The notes under the pieces are model-generated. The model searched no databases. It saw only the letters and a list, made by a program, of their open reading frames with translations, and had not been told where the DNA came from. The translations under genes were made by a program, and so were the position numbers. A stretch of DNA of 25,796 nt from positions 1-25,796 of the IMG/VR virus record IMGVR_UViG_3300047510_000319; one strand, given 5' to 3'. Shown here piece after piece: positions 5,717-13,573 of this stretch; within the stretch, counting starts at the first letter, position 1, and the number at the start of each line of letters is the position of its first letter. The stretch is from a virus.

Positions 5717-5808
5717 TTTTTTCGTTTCTTTCCTATTTTTGTAGCTCTTTTTGCAGATTCTTTGATTCTTTTAGGGCCTGATGGTTTTCTTGGTTTTCTA
5801 AGTGTCAT
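5713..5808 (-). CDS. 31-aa highly basic microprotein
   Basis: This frame is bounded on both sides by ATGA overlaps: its ATG overlaps the glutaredoxin stop and its TGA overlaps the next ATG. The product begins MTLRKPRKPSGPKRIKESAK and continues RATKIGKKRKK; nearly half of the residues are Lys or Arg. Such composition suggests nucleic-acid binding, similar to the two larger basic proteins near 14.1-14.7 kb. The tight coupling argues strongly that it is translated. No homologue recognised. Confidence 0.72.
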   Translation of the reverse strand: MTLRKPRKPSGPKRIKESAKRATKIGKKRKK

Positions 5809-6059
5809 GACAATGAGTGTCCTGTTCCTGTGTATGCTGTGTCTTCGATGTATTGTATTAGTTCGCTATATCCGCCGATTTTAGTACCGTTCACAATAAT
5901 CTGTGGAACAGTTTTGGCACCGGGGAATGTTTCAAACAACTGTTCTCTAGGGTAGTCTATGCCCATAGTAAGGTACTCGTGTGCGAATCCTCTAGATTCG
6001 CACAGAGCTTTGGCTTTTTCACAATAAGGACAACCGTCTTTTCCGTATATCTTTATCAT
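5805..6059 (-). CDS. grx: Glutaredoxin
   Basis: An 84-aa dithiol glutaredoxin: active site Cys10-Pro-Tyr-Cys13, the cis-proline TVP motif (KTVPQIIVNG) and the glutathione-binding GGYSEL segment. It supplies reducing equivalents to the ribonucleotide reductase encoded directly upstream, reducing the C-terminal CxxC of NrdA. Only eight bases separate it from nrdA. T4 uses NrdC for the same purpose. The last 12 residues (DTAYTGTGHSLS) extend beyond the fold. Confidence 0.95.
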   Translation of the reverse strand: MIKIYGKDGCPYCEKAKALCESRGFAHEYLTMGIDYPREQLFETFPGAKTVPQIIVNGTKIGGYSELIQYIEDTAYTGTGHSLS

Positions 6060-6067
6060 TGACTGTC

Positions 6068-7762
6068 TTACGCCTCACATGCTGCACATTCAGATGTGGC
6101 CAGTTTTTTGCGTGTTAATGATTGAGCCTTTGACATTGAGTATGCATAATAGAGATTCTTAATGCCTAGTTCGTGTGCATATAGATAAAGCGCATTAATT
6201 TCTTTCACACTCAAATCAGGGTCTAACATCAAGTTTAAACTTTGACTTTGATCAATATAAGATTGACGGATCGCAGCTTGATTGATAATAGCATAGGGAT
6301 CAATCTCAGAAAATGTCTTGAACACTGACTTTTCGTCTTCTGTAAGTATGTCAAGATGTTGCACAGATCCATCTGCAACTTTGATAGAATCCCATACTTC
6401 TTCAATGTCCATGTCCTTGCTTGCAAGAAGTTTTTGCAGATAAGGATTCTTTATGGTTACCTTCATTTTGGCTAGATCTTTTACATAGCAGTTAGAAAAC
6501 TCTGGTTCAATACTTTGACTGACCTGTCCAAGAATAAACGAGCTGCTTTTGGTAGGAGCAATAGCCATTGTGGTAGTATTGCGCATACCATAACCTTCAA
6601 GTACAGGTGGTTCGCCTAGCAGCACAGCAAGTTCTCTAGATGCTGCATGACTGCGTTCAGCAAATATTTTAGCAATCTCGTTGTTAAGTTGTGCTGCGGA
6701 TTTTGATTCAAAACCAATCATTTTTGATTGTAGATATGAATGCCAACCTAGCACACCTGCTCCTAGCGCACGATGGTTCTGTGCAAACTTGCGAGCTCTT
6801 TTTAGGTAATCTTGACCTTCACTTTTGCGTACAAACTCTTCATTCACAGTGTCCAAGAACATGGTAAGAACTTCAACTGCATCTGTTTGTTTAATGTCAT
6901 CCCAGTGCAACAGATTAAGTGAAGAAAGTACACAAGTAAATGTTTCGTCTACAGTAGATGGCAGTGCAATCTCTGAACACATTTGACTTGCGTGAATCTT
7001 CATGTTCTTGTCAAGATAAACCTGTGGCTTGTTGCGGTTTACGTTGTCACTGAACATGATGTAGGGATAACCAATTTCAGAACGGCGCTGTAGCACTTTA
7101 GCCCAAAGACGGCGCTTTTCTGCATCTCCTGCTTTTACTGCATCAATAAACTCATCTGACACAACTACACTTGTAGTCAATCCTTGAATAGGATTGCCTT
7201 CTGTACCAATATCTAGAAATTCGTCTGCGTCGGGATGTTCAATGTCCTGATAGGCTGCAAAGAATCCTCTGCGAACAGAACCTTGAGAAACCACTGATGC
7301 TAATGTGTCATACATCTGCATAAAATGCACAGAACCAGAGCTTTCGCCTTGATCTGTGATAGGAGCGCCACGATGACGAACAGCACCAAAGTAGCCAGAG
7401 CAGCCGCCGCCGTTCTTCATCAGCATACCATTTTCTGCTACTCCATACAGTATTGACTCCATGTTGTCATCAATATAAGAACCAAAGCAAGAAACAGGAA
7501 GTCCACGCTTCTTGCCATAGTTAGCCCAAACAGGAGATGCTAATGAATAGAAACCACGAGACATATAATCAAAAAACTTATCAGCAAACCCATTAAACTT
7601 GCTTTTGTTTTCTTCTGCAAGAGTCATATCTTTGAGATACCACTCTGCCTTGTCTGCGATTTCGCGTATTCGAGTTTCAGCAGTTTCACCTTTGCTGAGA
7701 TAACCTCTCGAAAGGAATGTGCGTGAATCGTCGTTTAGCCAGTAGAATTTTTCGTACTTCAT
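6068..7762 (-). CDS. nrdA: Ribonucleotide reductase class I, catalytic subunit
   Basis: Reduces ribonucleoside diphosphates to deoxy forms for phage DNA synthesis. The 564-aa chain lacks the N-terminal ATP-cone of E. coli NrdA (761 aa) and starts directly with the alpha/beta-barrel part. Catalytic residues are present: Cys92 (GLPVSCFGS), Cys262 and Glu264 (SQMCSEIALP), Cys277 (TFTCVLSSLN), the radical-relay pair Tyr538-Tyr539 (NLYYAYS), and the C-terminal Cys559-x-x-Cys562 (SECAACEA) that glutaredoxin reduces. The position usually held by Asn before the active-site Cys (E. coli Asn437) is Gln260. AGAGG precedes the ATG. It forms one operon with nrdB and glutaredoxin. Confidence 0.97.
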   Translation of the reverse strand: MKYEKFYWLNDDSRTFLSRGYLSKGETAETRIREIADKAEWYLKDMTLAEENKSKFNGFADKFFDYMSRGFYSLASPVWANYGKKRGLPVSCFGSYIDDNMESILYGVAENGMLMKNGGGCSGYFGAVRHRGAPITDQGESSGSVHFMQMYDTLASVVSQGSVRRGFFAAYQDIEHPDADEFLDIGTEGNPIQGLTTSVVVSDEFIDAVKAGDAEKRRLWAKVLQRRSEIGYPYIMFSDNVNRNKPQVYLDKNMKIHASQMCSEIALPSTVDETFTCVLSSLNLLHWDDIKQTDAVEVLTMFLDTVNEEFVRKSEGQDYLKRARKFAQNHRALGAGVLGWHSYLQSKMIGFESKSAAQLNNEIAKIFAERSHAASRELAVLLGEPPVLEGYGMRNTTTMAIAPTKSSSFILGQVSQSIEPEFSNCYVKDLAKMKVTIKNPYLQKLLASKDMDIEEVWDSIKVADGSVQHLDILTEDEKSVFKTFSEIDPYAIINQAAIRQSYIDQSQSLNLMLDPDLSVKEINALYLYAHELGIKNLYYAYSMSKAQSLTRKKLATSECAACEA

Positions 7763-7774
7763 GGTTACCTCTTA

Positions 7775-9049
7775 TTAAAATAGATCATCTTCTGTAAATG
7801 CTTTGGTTTTCTTTGAATAGGCTGTGCTGCGCTTTACAAAGAAATCAATGTTCTTAGTGCTTAGAATTTCTTCAACAAACCAGTCAGTGCTCTTAACAGC
7901 TTCTCGATCTACTTCGTAGAGAGGCTTAAGATCAATAGCTTGTAGACTTTGATTAAAACGATGCTTCAAGAATTCTTTTACAGTTTCTTTTGGTAAGAAA
8001 TCAAGATCAGCTTCACCATAGATCCAGTCTACGATTGCAGCTTCTGCTTTGTATGCTTCTTTGCATAGTCTATTGATTTCGTTTACGCTGTCTTTGTTCC
8101 ACCAATCTGGATTTTCAGATTTGATAATGTTCACCAGTTCAAATCCAAATCTAGCATGAAGATCTTCTTCCTTTGAAGTTGCTTCAACTGCGTTTGATAT
8201 TCCCTTAAGAACATTCTTATGCTTATTAAATGCCATCATAATCAAGAACTGGGAAAAAAGAGACACGTTTTCTACAAACATAGAAAAAAGGATTATCTTA
8301 TGAAAATAATCCTTGTCGTCTGCAGGTGACTGAATACTCTGCTCAAGATATGCTATACGTTTTTTAATTGCTGGTACATCAACAAGAGTTTCAAACTCTT
8401 TATTAAGTCCCATGATCTCTAACAGATTAGAATAGGCATCAGCATGACGTACTTCTGATTCTCCAAAAGTAACGCCCACTGCCTGTACTTCAGGCTTTGG
8501 CATTTTGTCGCCAATCTTTGACCAGAATGTTTTAACTTGAACTTCAATTTGTGAAATTGCCAACATTGCTTTTTTAACAATTTCTACTTCTTCCGGCTTC
8601 ATTCGCACTTTCATATCTTGAATATCAGATGAATAGTTAAACTCTGTGTGTACCCAGTATGAATGACGGATAGCTTCTAGGTACTCGATTAACTGCGGAT
8701 ATTCGTAGGGTTTTAGATTAGTGCGTTTGCGAAAGATACTGGGCATGTTATTATAGCGATAAAGAATATATTCTCTCGCCAAATCATGCAGACCCATGTC
8801 CATAATTACATTTTCAACAGTTCTATGAATTGCATCAACATTTACGATGATGTCAAGAACATCATTGTTTAGAGTAGACGACACTTCGTCTGCCACTTCA
8901 GTTGACAGTGTTTTGCTTTTTATACCAATCGATTTCATAGCTTTTGAAACTGCTACACTGATTTTATTTTTATCAAAACTTTCAGTAGTGCCGTCACGTT
9001 TGACAACATAACTTACAGTTTTAGGCGTTTGCTTTTGATCATCCGTCAT
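7775..9049 (-). CDS. nrdB: Ribonucleotide reductase class I, radical subunit with N-terminal ATP-cone
   Basis: A 424-aa radical-generating subunit. Residues 11-100 form an ATP-cone (VVKRDGTTESFDKNKISVAV, later REYILYRYN), a dATP/ATP sensor normally found on NrdA. The ferritin-like part follows with all metal ligands: Glu169, Glu199 and His202 (ESEVRHADAY), Glu260 (FVENV), Glu295 and His298 (EEDLH), plus the radical tyrosine Tyr206 at the standard spacing. The C-terminus FTEDDLF is the usual tail that docks on NrdA. Having the cone on NrdB while NrdA lacks one matches the Leeuwenhoekiella blandensis system, in which dATP controls the enzyme through NrdB oligomerisation. The first ligand is Glu rather than the class Ia Asp. 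AAGGA lies upstream of the start. Confidence 0.96.
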   Translation of the reverse strand: MTDDQKQTPKTVSYVVKRDGTTESFDKNKISVAVSKAMKSIGIKSKTLSTEVADEVSSTLNNDVLDIIVNVDAIHRTVENVIMDMGLHDLAREYILYRYNNMPSIFRKRTNLKPYEYPQLIEYLEAIRHSYWVHTEFNYSSDIQDMKVRMKPEEVEIVKKAMLAISQIEVQVKTFWSKIGDKMPKPEVQAVGVTFGESEVRHADAYSNLLEIMGLNKEFETLVDVPAIKKRIAYLEQSIQSPADDKDYFHKIILFSMFVENVSLFSQFLIMMAFNKHKNVLKGISNAVEATSKEEDLHARFGFELVNIIKSENPDWWNKDSVNEINRLCKEAYKAEAAIVDWIYGEADLDFLPKETVKEFLKHRFNQSLQAIDLKPLYEVDREAVKSTDWFVEEILSTKNIDFFVKRSTAYSKKTKAFTEDDLF

Positions 9050-9075
9050 TTTATCTTCCTTAACTAATAATAGAA

Positions 9076-9083
9076 TATTTATT
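9076..9083 (-). promoter_or_regulatory. Late-type octamer AATAAATA upstream of nrdB
   Basis: AATAAATA on the minus strand includes the TAA stop of the 141-aa gene (CAA TAA ATA). It lies 26 bases before the nrdB ATG, with the SD in between. Late transcription of nrd genes would be unusual, so it may be a secondary signal. Confidence 0.42.
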
Positions 9084-9504
9084 GAAGTGGTGGCATGACA
9101 TATTCATATTCAGAAACAGCAGATGCGGGGACTTGGTTTCTGTGAACATGTGTATCTCCTGCTAGACCTACGACACGATCGTCAACGAACAGCAAATAGT
9201 ATGTGGTTGATCTTTCTTTGTCGTGTGTAATATGTATCTCGAAATTGCTTTGGGAAAAACGGTCAGTTAACTGAAGACTGTAACAAATTGCAAGTATTTT
9301 TACAAAATCACAATAACTGTTTTCTTTGACAGTTTCCCAAGGGTCTGGCCAGGTGCTGAGTGTGTATGGATCTGCTGCCAGGCTTACCTGAGGCGCTTTG
9401 AGATAGAAATTGATTGCGTCCTGAATAGGATCTTCGGCCGTTTCAAGGCCTTCTCTAAAAGATCTCCACAGAGCTAATCTCTGTTCATATGGTTTGTCAA
9501 ACAT
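9079..9504 (-). CDS. Conserved-type hypothetical protein, 141 aa
   Basis: I do not assign a function. The N-terminal half is helical and aromatic-rich (MFDKPYEQRLALWRSFREGL, later TWPDPWETVKENSYCDF). The C-terminal half alternates strand-like segments (YYLLFVDDRVVGLAGD) and ends VMPPLQ. Small proteins with a similar start occur in marine T4-like phages as far as I recall. ATG 9504 lies four bases after the tail-fibre stop with no SD, so it is probably read by coupling. It is placed between the fibre gene and the nucleotide metabolism operon. Confidence 0.72.
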   Translation of the reverse strand: MFDKPYEQRLALWRSFREGLETAEDPIQDAINFYLKAPQVSLAADPYTLSTWPDPWETVKENSYCDFVKILAICYSLQLTDRFSQSNFEIHITHDKERSTTYYLLFVDDRVVGLAGDTHVHRNQVPASAVSEYEYVMPPLQ

Positions 9505-9510
9505 TATTGT

Positions 9511-11124
9511 TTATGTTTTATATTTCACTGTGTAAATTAACTCAGCCTGGTCGCTGCTTGTAAAGTTTAACACCATGATAGCCACAGTGTCAACCACTGT
9601 GTCACCATTTTCATCTGACAACTGAGCAAAAAATCTTAGATTTTCTTGGTACAAGACATCGCCGGTATAATCATACTCGTCTGTGAGATTCTGTGTGCTG
9701 TTGTTAGGATCAACTACTAGATTTAGTTTTCCGTTTCTCACAGCGTCAACTTGACTACTGCGATACTGGTAATCAATCTCATAACCTCTTGCTGTAGATG
9801 CAGGAAGTTTAAACAGTCTAGTAGCTTCTGAATATTGTCCTAGTTCTATTACATGTGAACGATTGATCTGTGTAATCTGAGGTCCAAACACTTCAGTTGT
9901 GTAAGGAATATTGATTAAAAAGTTAGCATCATATCCTAGCTGTTCAGCACGTTCGAAATAATCATTTGTGCTGACGCCGCCGGGCTGATCAAATCTTATT
10001 ACAGGATTAATATTGTTAGCCGCAGTGCCACCATCGTTACCTACATTATAGTATTTGTTACTGTCACTAACATTGTCAGTTCCAACCTTAACATAAATGC
10101 CGTAGGTCATTATATCATCAAAAGTACTGTTTGAAATTTTATTTCTAATAGGTCCTGTAAGTTGTCCGCTAGTTCCAATTACAGTGGTTAATCCTAACGC
10201 AAATCCTTGATACATTGTTTTAAACTCGCAGTTGTTCCAACGATTGTCTGCAATATCGTTGTCTGATTTTACTGCTGTAACAAAGTTTCTAACTTTTACA
10301 TTATCAAATAAATTATTGTTAGAGCTTACTGCTGTGCTCAAACTGTTAAGTCGTATACCGTCAATAATGCCGGCTGCAAAATCTCCAATATTGTATGATC
10401 CTTCTAAAATTAGATTTCTAAACTCACTGTCTCTACAGCTTTGTAGTGTAAGTGCAGTTCCGCCCGTAGACCTAATTGTTAAATCCGATACTTTAATATT
10501 TCTAGCTTGGTTTAGAGTAGTACTCACTGCATCACTTGCATAGTTACCTACTGTACTAGTTTCGTTTACAGTTTTAAAAGCTTCAAATGCACCTGATAAA
10601 ATAATAGTTTTGGCTGCGCCTGCGCCGCGGATTGTAACAAACGGAGGCAGATAGATAGTACTAGTAATCAAATATTCCCCAGGCTCAAAGATAAGTTCTA
10701 CTCTTGACTGAGATTGCCCTTTGTTAGCTGCATTAAGGTATAGCTGATCTATGGCACGTTGTATTGCAACTGTTTGGTTGAGGCCATCGCCATTAGCACC
10801 AAATGCTTTAACACTTACACGATCGTCTAGTCTGTCTTGTAGTGTTCTCAGCACAGGTGAGTTAATGCTAGTGCCAGTCTGTAGGTATCCTGTTGTGCTT
10901 TTGTAGGCATATGCATCAGCAAACTGGAAAAGGTCGTCGTGTTCACTGAGCAGTTTAGTATTGCCTACATAAGGTGCGCCTTCAGATACTGCACCGTTAC
11001 CTATGTAAAGTTCTTGTGTATCTACTGCCCAACCTAGTTCGCCTGATGCCAACTGTGGCAGGCCTGATCCTGCTTGTTTTCTACCTCTACGAATCTGTAT
11101 TCTTGAAATCGATACGACAGCCAC
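9511..11124 (-). CDS. Tail fibre/spike protein with beta-helix domain
   Basis: A 537-aa structural protein. Residues about 7-45 match the small N-terminal attachment domain of phage major-tropism-determinant-like fibres (ISRIQIRRGRKQAGSGLPQL, then GELGWAVDTQELYIGNG). Residues about 103-470 read as a right-handed beta-helix of the pectate-lyase-3 type, opening with VKAFGANGDGLNQTVAIQRA and continuing with repeated short strands and Asn ladders. The C-terminal part is a separate beta domain. It likely binds or trims host surface polysaccharide. The GTG start has GGAGAG upstream and a CATAAATA late promoter 27 bases away. Confidence 0.87.
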   Translation of the reverse strand: MAVVSISRIQIRRGRKQAGSGLPQLASGELGWAVDTQELYIGNGAVSEGAPYVGNTKLLSEHDDLFQFADAYAYKSTTGYLQTGTSINSPVLRTLQDRLDDRVSVKAFGANGDGLNQTVAIQRAIDQLYLNAANKGQSQSRVELIFEPGEYLITSTIYLPPFVTIRGAGAAKTIILSGAFEAFKTVNETSTVGNYASDAVSTTLNQARNIKVSDLTIRSTGGTALTLQSCRDSEFRNLILEGSYNIGDFAAGIIDGIRLNSLSTAVSSNNNLFDNVKVRNFVTAVKSDNDIADNRWNNCEFKTMYQGFALGLTTVIGTSGQLTGPIRNKISNSTFDDIMTYGIYVKVGTDNVSDSNKYYNVGNDGGTAANNINPVIRFDQPGGVSTNDYFERAEQLGYDANFLINIPYTTEVFGPQITQINRSHVIELGQYSEATRLFKLPASTARGYEIDYQYRSSQVDAVRNGKLNLVVDPNNSTQNLTDEYDYTGDVLYQENLRFFAQLSDENGDTVVDTVAIMVLNFTSSDQAELIYTVKYKT

Positions 11125-11150
11125 GTGTCTCTCCTACGCATTGTTTTATA

Positions 11151-11158
11151 TATTTATG
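11151..11158 (-). promoter_or_regulatory. Late promoter CATAAATA for the tail fibre gene
   Basis: CATAAATA on the minus strand overlaps the TAA stop of the exonuclease gene (GCA TAA ATA). It sits 26 bases before GTG 11124, with GGAGAG between. Confidence 0.68.
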
Positions 11159-11855
11159 CGTAAGATTGGTAATAACTATGGACCCTGTTCCACCATTCAT
11201 TGGACCAGTCATCAAAGGTGCGACCAAAGTAAGGATCAGCTTGCGGAGTTAAATCAAACTGTTGATATTCACAAGCTTGTGTACACATAAAGATGTGTCC
11301 ATGCTGTATATTAGTTCCGTGTATCTCATTGTGTGCTAGTGCATAGGCAGTCATCTGTAGATAGTAGTCTTCAATCCACTCGCCTTTCTTTAGCTTGTTA
11401 GATTGCTTAAAATCCATAATAGCATAGTTGTCTTTGTACACACCTACTAGGTCAGTAGTGCCTGCATACATCTCTGGAATGTATAATGGAACTTCACTGC
11501 CCCATATTTCATTAATGTCTCCCAGTGCGTGTACTCTAATCACAGTGGCCATCTTGTGAGCCTGTTGTGCATAAGGGTTGCTGCCAGGCACGGGCCATTC
11601 GCCAGTATCTACATATTGTTCTATATATTTGTGCATACGGGTTCCGCGACCCGCAGCTTCTACTGTAATCTCTTGTGCTTTAGCTTCGCCGACACGCTTG
11701 CGCCATGCTATGAGATGTGTTTTATCTTTAGTTGCATCAAGTATAGTAGTAACTGAAGCGACCGGAGGACCACCTGGAGTAGCGTATCTGCGCTTGCCGT
11801 TTTCTTCTACTCTTTGCAGTTTTGCGTAGGTGAACTTGTTTGTAATTAATGACAT
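11154..11855 (-). CDS. PD-(D/E)XK (RecB/Cas4-like) exonuclease
   Basis: A 233-aa nuclease of the PD-(D/E)XK superfamily. It has the RecB-family landmarks in order: His75 in GTRMHKYIE, Glu121 (GSEVPLY), Asp135 in AGTTDLVGVY, the Asp148-Phe-Lys150 catalytic pair in IMDFKQSNK, and the QhxxY motif YYLQMTAYALAH (Gln167, Tyr171). These enzymes degrade or process DNA ends; in T4-like marine phages they may act in recombination, packaging or host DNA breakdown. It follows an 80-aa gene and precedes the tail fibre gene. The SD is weak (AGGAAA about 24 bases away). Confidence 0.9.
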   Translation of the reverse strand: MSLITNKFTYAKLQRVEENGKRRYATPGGPPVASVTTILDATKDKTHLIAWRKRVGEAKAQEITVEAAGRGTRMHKYIEQYVDTGEWPVPGSNPYAQQAHKMATVIRVHALGDINEIWGSEVPLYIPEMYAGTTDLVGVYKDNYAIMDFKQSNKLKKGEWIEDYYLQMTAYALAHNEIHGTNIQHGHIFMCTQACEYQQFDLTPQADPYFGRTFDDWSNEWWNRVHSYYQSYA

Positions 11856-11871
11856 AATAACAAGTATATGG

Positions 11872-12114
11872 TCAAAGTTTTCCTAAGTCAACCGCTGATT
11901 TTGCCATTTTGCTCACAGTGTCACTGGGACGACCTGGATTTCCTGGCAGCTTGGCCACATCATCAACTTCGCTGGTCTTAAACTCTATTTTGTCTTGATC
12001 AAAGTTCGTAACCAATTGCTGTAGTCTAGGATCTGCATCATATGTTGCTTTGAATACTTCGTAGGTAAACTGCCCACGTCCTTGATTCTGTAGATACTTG
12101 TCTAGTTTAGCCAT
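11872..12114 (-). CDS. Hypothetical 80-aa protein
   Basis: Begins MAKLDKYLQNQGRGQFTYEV, ends SKMAKSAVDLGKL; soluble, helical, no motif recognised. Similar small proteins appear in marine T4-like phages as far as I recall. ATG 12114 is chosen over an upstream GTG because the frame then starts after a stable hairpin that ends four bases before it. The only SD-like GGAG lies in the loop of that hairpin. Confidence 0.72.
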   Translation of the reverse strand: MAKLDKYLQNQGRGQFTYEVFKATYDADPRLQQLVTNFDQDKIEFKTSEVDDVAKLPGNPGRPSDTVSKMAKSAVDLGKL

Positions 12115-12118
12115 ACTT

Positions 12119-12141
12119 AAAGCGGCCACTCCGGCCGCTTT
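12119..12141 (-). terminator. GC-rich hairpin directly before a start codon, SD in its loop
   Basis: AAAGCGGCC / GGCCGCTTT form a perfect nine-base stem with a five-base loop. On the minus strand the loop reads GGAGT and the stem ends four bases before ATG 12114. It could be an attenuator or terminator after the 308-aa gene, although the U-run is only three bases, or a translational control element. Confidence 0.6.
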
Positions 12142-12188
12142 CTGTTGTCTCAGTATTTGATAGATGAAGTCTGTGTCTACAGCTTCAC

Positions 12189-13115
12189 TTACTTTTTTTT
12201 TGGTAAACCTTTGTGCTTAGTACCAGCAACTTTTTCAAGTTCTTTTGTGCTCATGCTCATCATAGACTTTGAAGCACCTTGCAGTTTGCTCTTAGGAGCA
12301 TCGCCGCGCTTGGCTGCTAGTGCTGCTCCTGCTGCTTGTTGCTGTGACTTTGATACTGCTTTTTCTTTTAGCGCAGTTCCAGTGCGAGCAACTGATTCAC
12401 GCTTTTCGCGACCCATTGGCTCTTCGCCGCCTGCCGCTGCATCTGCTGCACCAAAATCGTCGTCGCCAGTTTCCATATCCATGTCTAGCTCGTCGCCAGT
12501 TTCCATGTCAGTGGTTGGTTCCATGTCCATTTCATCATCTGCGCCCATAGTATCCATTGGCTCAGCTTCACCAGTTAGCATACCAACACCTTGTGTAAGT
12601 GTTTGACGTGTAGTTTCCATTGTGGCATACAGTTGCTCAAGTGCTGACTTGATCGAGCTTGTAAACGCTTCTGCTTTTTCTGAACCCATTTCGTCACGGA
12701 TTGCATCTGCTAGTTCTAGCATTGACTCAGTTTGCATTTCGGCAGTGTCTTCCATCCAGCCAGTAACACGATCAACCATGTCTTTAGCTGCCATTACTAG
12801 TTCTGCTGAATCTTCTGCACCTTCGTTTACTCTGCGAACAGCTTCGTCGATAGCATCAACGATGTGATCGTTGCGCTCTGCAATAGCTGCATTTAATACA
12901 TCTAGGAACAGTTTGTTCTTAGCGTAGCTTTCTTTCTGAACAGCATCAAAGCTTTCAGTGGTTTCTACATTGAATACCTTAGTGCGAAGCTTGTTTCTAG
13001 CATCTAACAGTTGCTCAGTAGTAAATGAGTCAATGTCAATTTTGGCACCAAAACGCTGTGCAAGGCTTTCATTAAGCTTCTTGGCAGTTATTTTTGTAAA
13101 TTCTCTTAGTTGCAT
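12189..13115 (-). CDS. Probable prohead core/scaffold-like protein
   Basis: A 308-aa protein. The N-terminal half is helical and acidic. Residues about 185-235 are a low-complexity acidic Met/Asp/Glu/Thr block (DTMGADDEMDMEPTTDMETG), and the last 70 residues are very basic Lys/Ala/Ser-rich (ends GTKHKGLPKKK). The start MQLREFTKITAKKLNE-S contains Leu-Asn-Glu|Ser at residue 16, matching the T4 gp21 prohead protease consensus (L/I)-x-E|(A/G/S). Similar proteins in cyanophages are annotated, as I recall, as core or structural proteins. It has its own late promoter and a good SD (GGGAAGAG). The role is inferred from composition, leader and context. Confidence 0.72.
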   Translation of the reverse strand: MQLREFTKITAKKLNESLAQRFGAKIDIDSFTTEQLLDARNKLRTKVFNVETTESFDAVQKESYAKNKLFLDVLNAAIAERNDHIVDAIDEAVRRVNEGAEDSAELVMAAKDMVDRVTGWMEDTAEMQTESMLELADAIRDEMGSEKAEAFTSSIKSALEQLYATMETTRQTLTQGVGMLTGEAEPMDTMGADDEMDMEPTTDMETGDELDMDMETGDDDFGAADAAAGGEEPMGREKRESVARTGTALKEKAVSKSQQQAAGAALAAKRGDAPKSKLQGASKSMMSMSTKELEKVAGTKHKGLPKKK

Positions 13116-13144
13116 GGTCTCTTCCCATTAAATGTAATTAATAT

Positions 13145-13152
13145 TATTTATC
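13145..13152 (-). promoter_or_regulatory. Late promoter GATAAATA for the core-like protein gene
   Basis: GATAAATA on the minus strand overlaps the TGA stop of the upstream gene (AAT TGA TAAATA) and lies 29 bases before ATG 13115. Confidence 0.72.
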
Positions 13153-13573
13153 AATTGTCAAATATAAAACTGTCTATTCTGTTTCGAACTCTAGCAGTTT
13201 CTTCTAGTGTAATATCCAATCTGATCTTTCTAACTTCTTTACTAGAAACATTTTCAGTTTTTTGTATAATGTTGCGATAAAACACTGCATCATTATAGTG
13301 TTTGGTTAACTCTCTATCATAAACCATTACTTGATTTATTACGTCTTTGCCCTGTGCTAGATTTTTAGCAATGGCCACTGCACTGCTTTTAAACTGTGTT
13401 CTAGCTGCTTGACGATTTTCTAGTATATCATAGATTAGATAGCCTTTAGAGCTTTCACGTATCACATAGTTCTTGATACGTATACTGCGACCTTTGACAT
13501 GAGGTATAAGACTGTTTTCAAGTCCTTTGTTGACTATTTCTTCTAGTTCTCTAATCAGCGAGTCAGTAATCAT
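13151..13573 (-). CDS. Hypothetical 140-aa protein
   Basis: A helical protein starting MITDSLIRELEEIVNKGLEN, with a short strand region (IRIKNYVIRESSKGYLIYDI) and a long charged helix toward the end. No enzymatic motif, signal peptide or membrane helix. It overlaps the gene upstream by 11 nt. It sits in a run of small coupled genes between 13.1 and 15 kb that looks like a head/neck-associated block. I recall similar proteins in marine T4-like phages without function. Confidence 0.72.
   Translation of the reverse strand: MITDSLIRELEEIVNKGLENSLIPHVKGRSIRIKNYVIRESSKGYLIYDILENRQAARTQFKSSAVAIAKNLAQGKDVINQVMVYDRELTKHYNDAVFYRNIIQKTENVSSKEVRKIRLDITLEETARVRNRIDSFIFDN

Noticed and set aside
12145-12867. 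Ser/Ala-rich plus-strand frames
   Set aside because: Antisense shadows of the core-like protein gene, whose acidic and Ala-rich codons read as Ser/Ala on the other strand.
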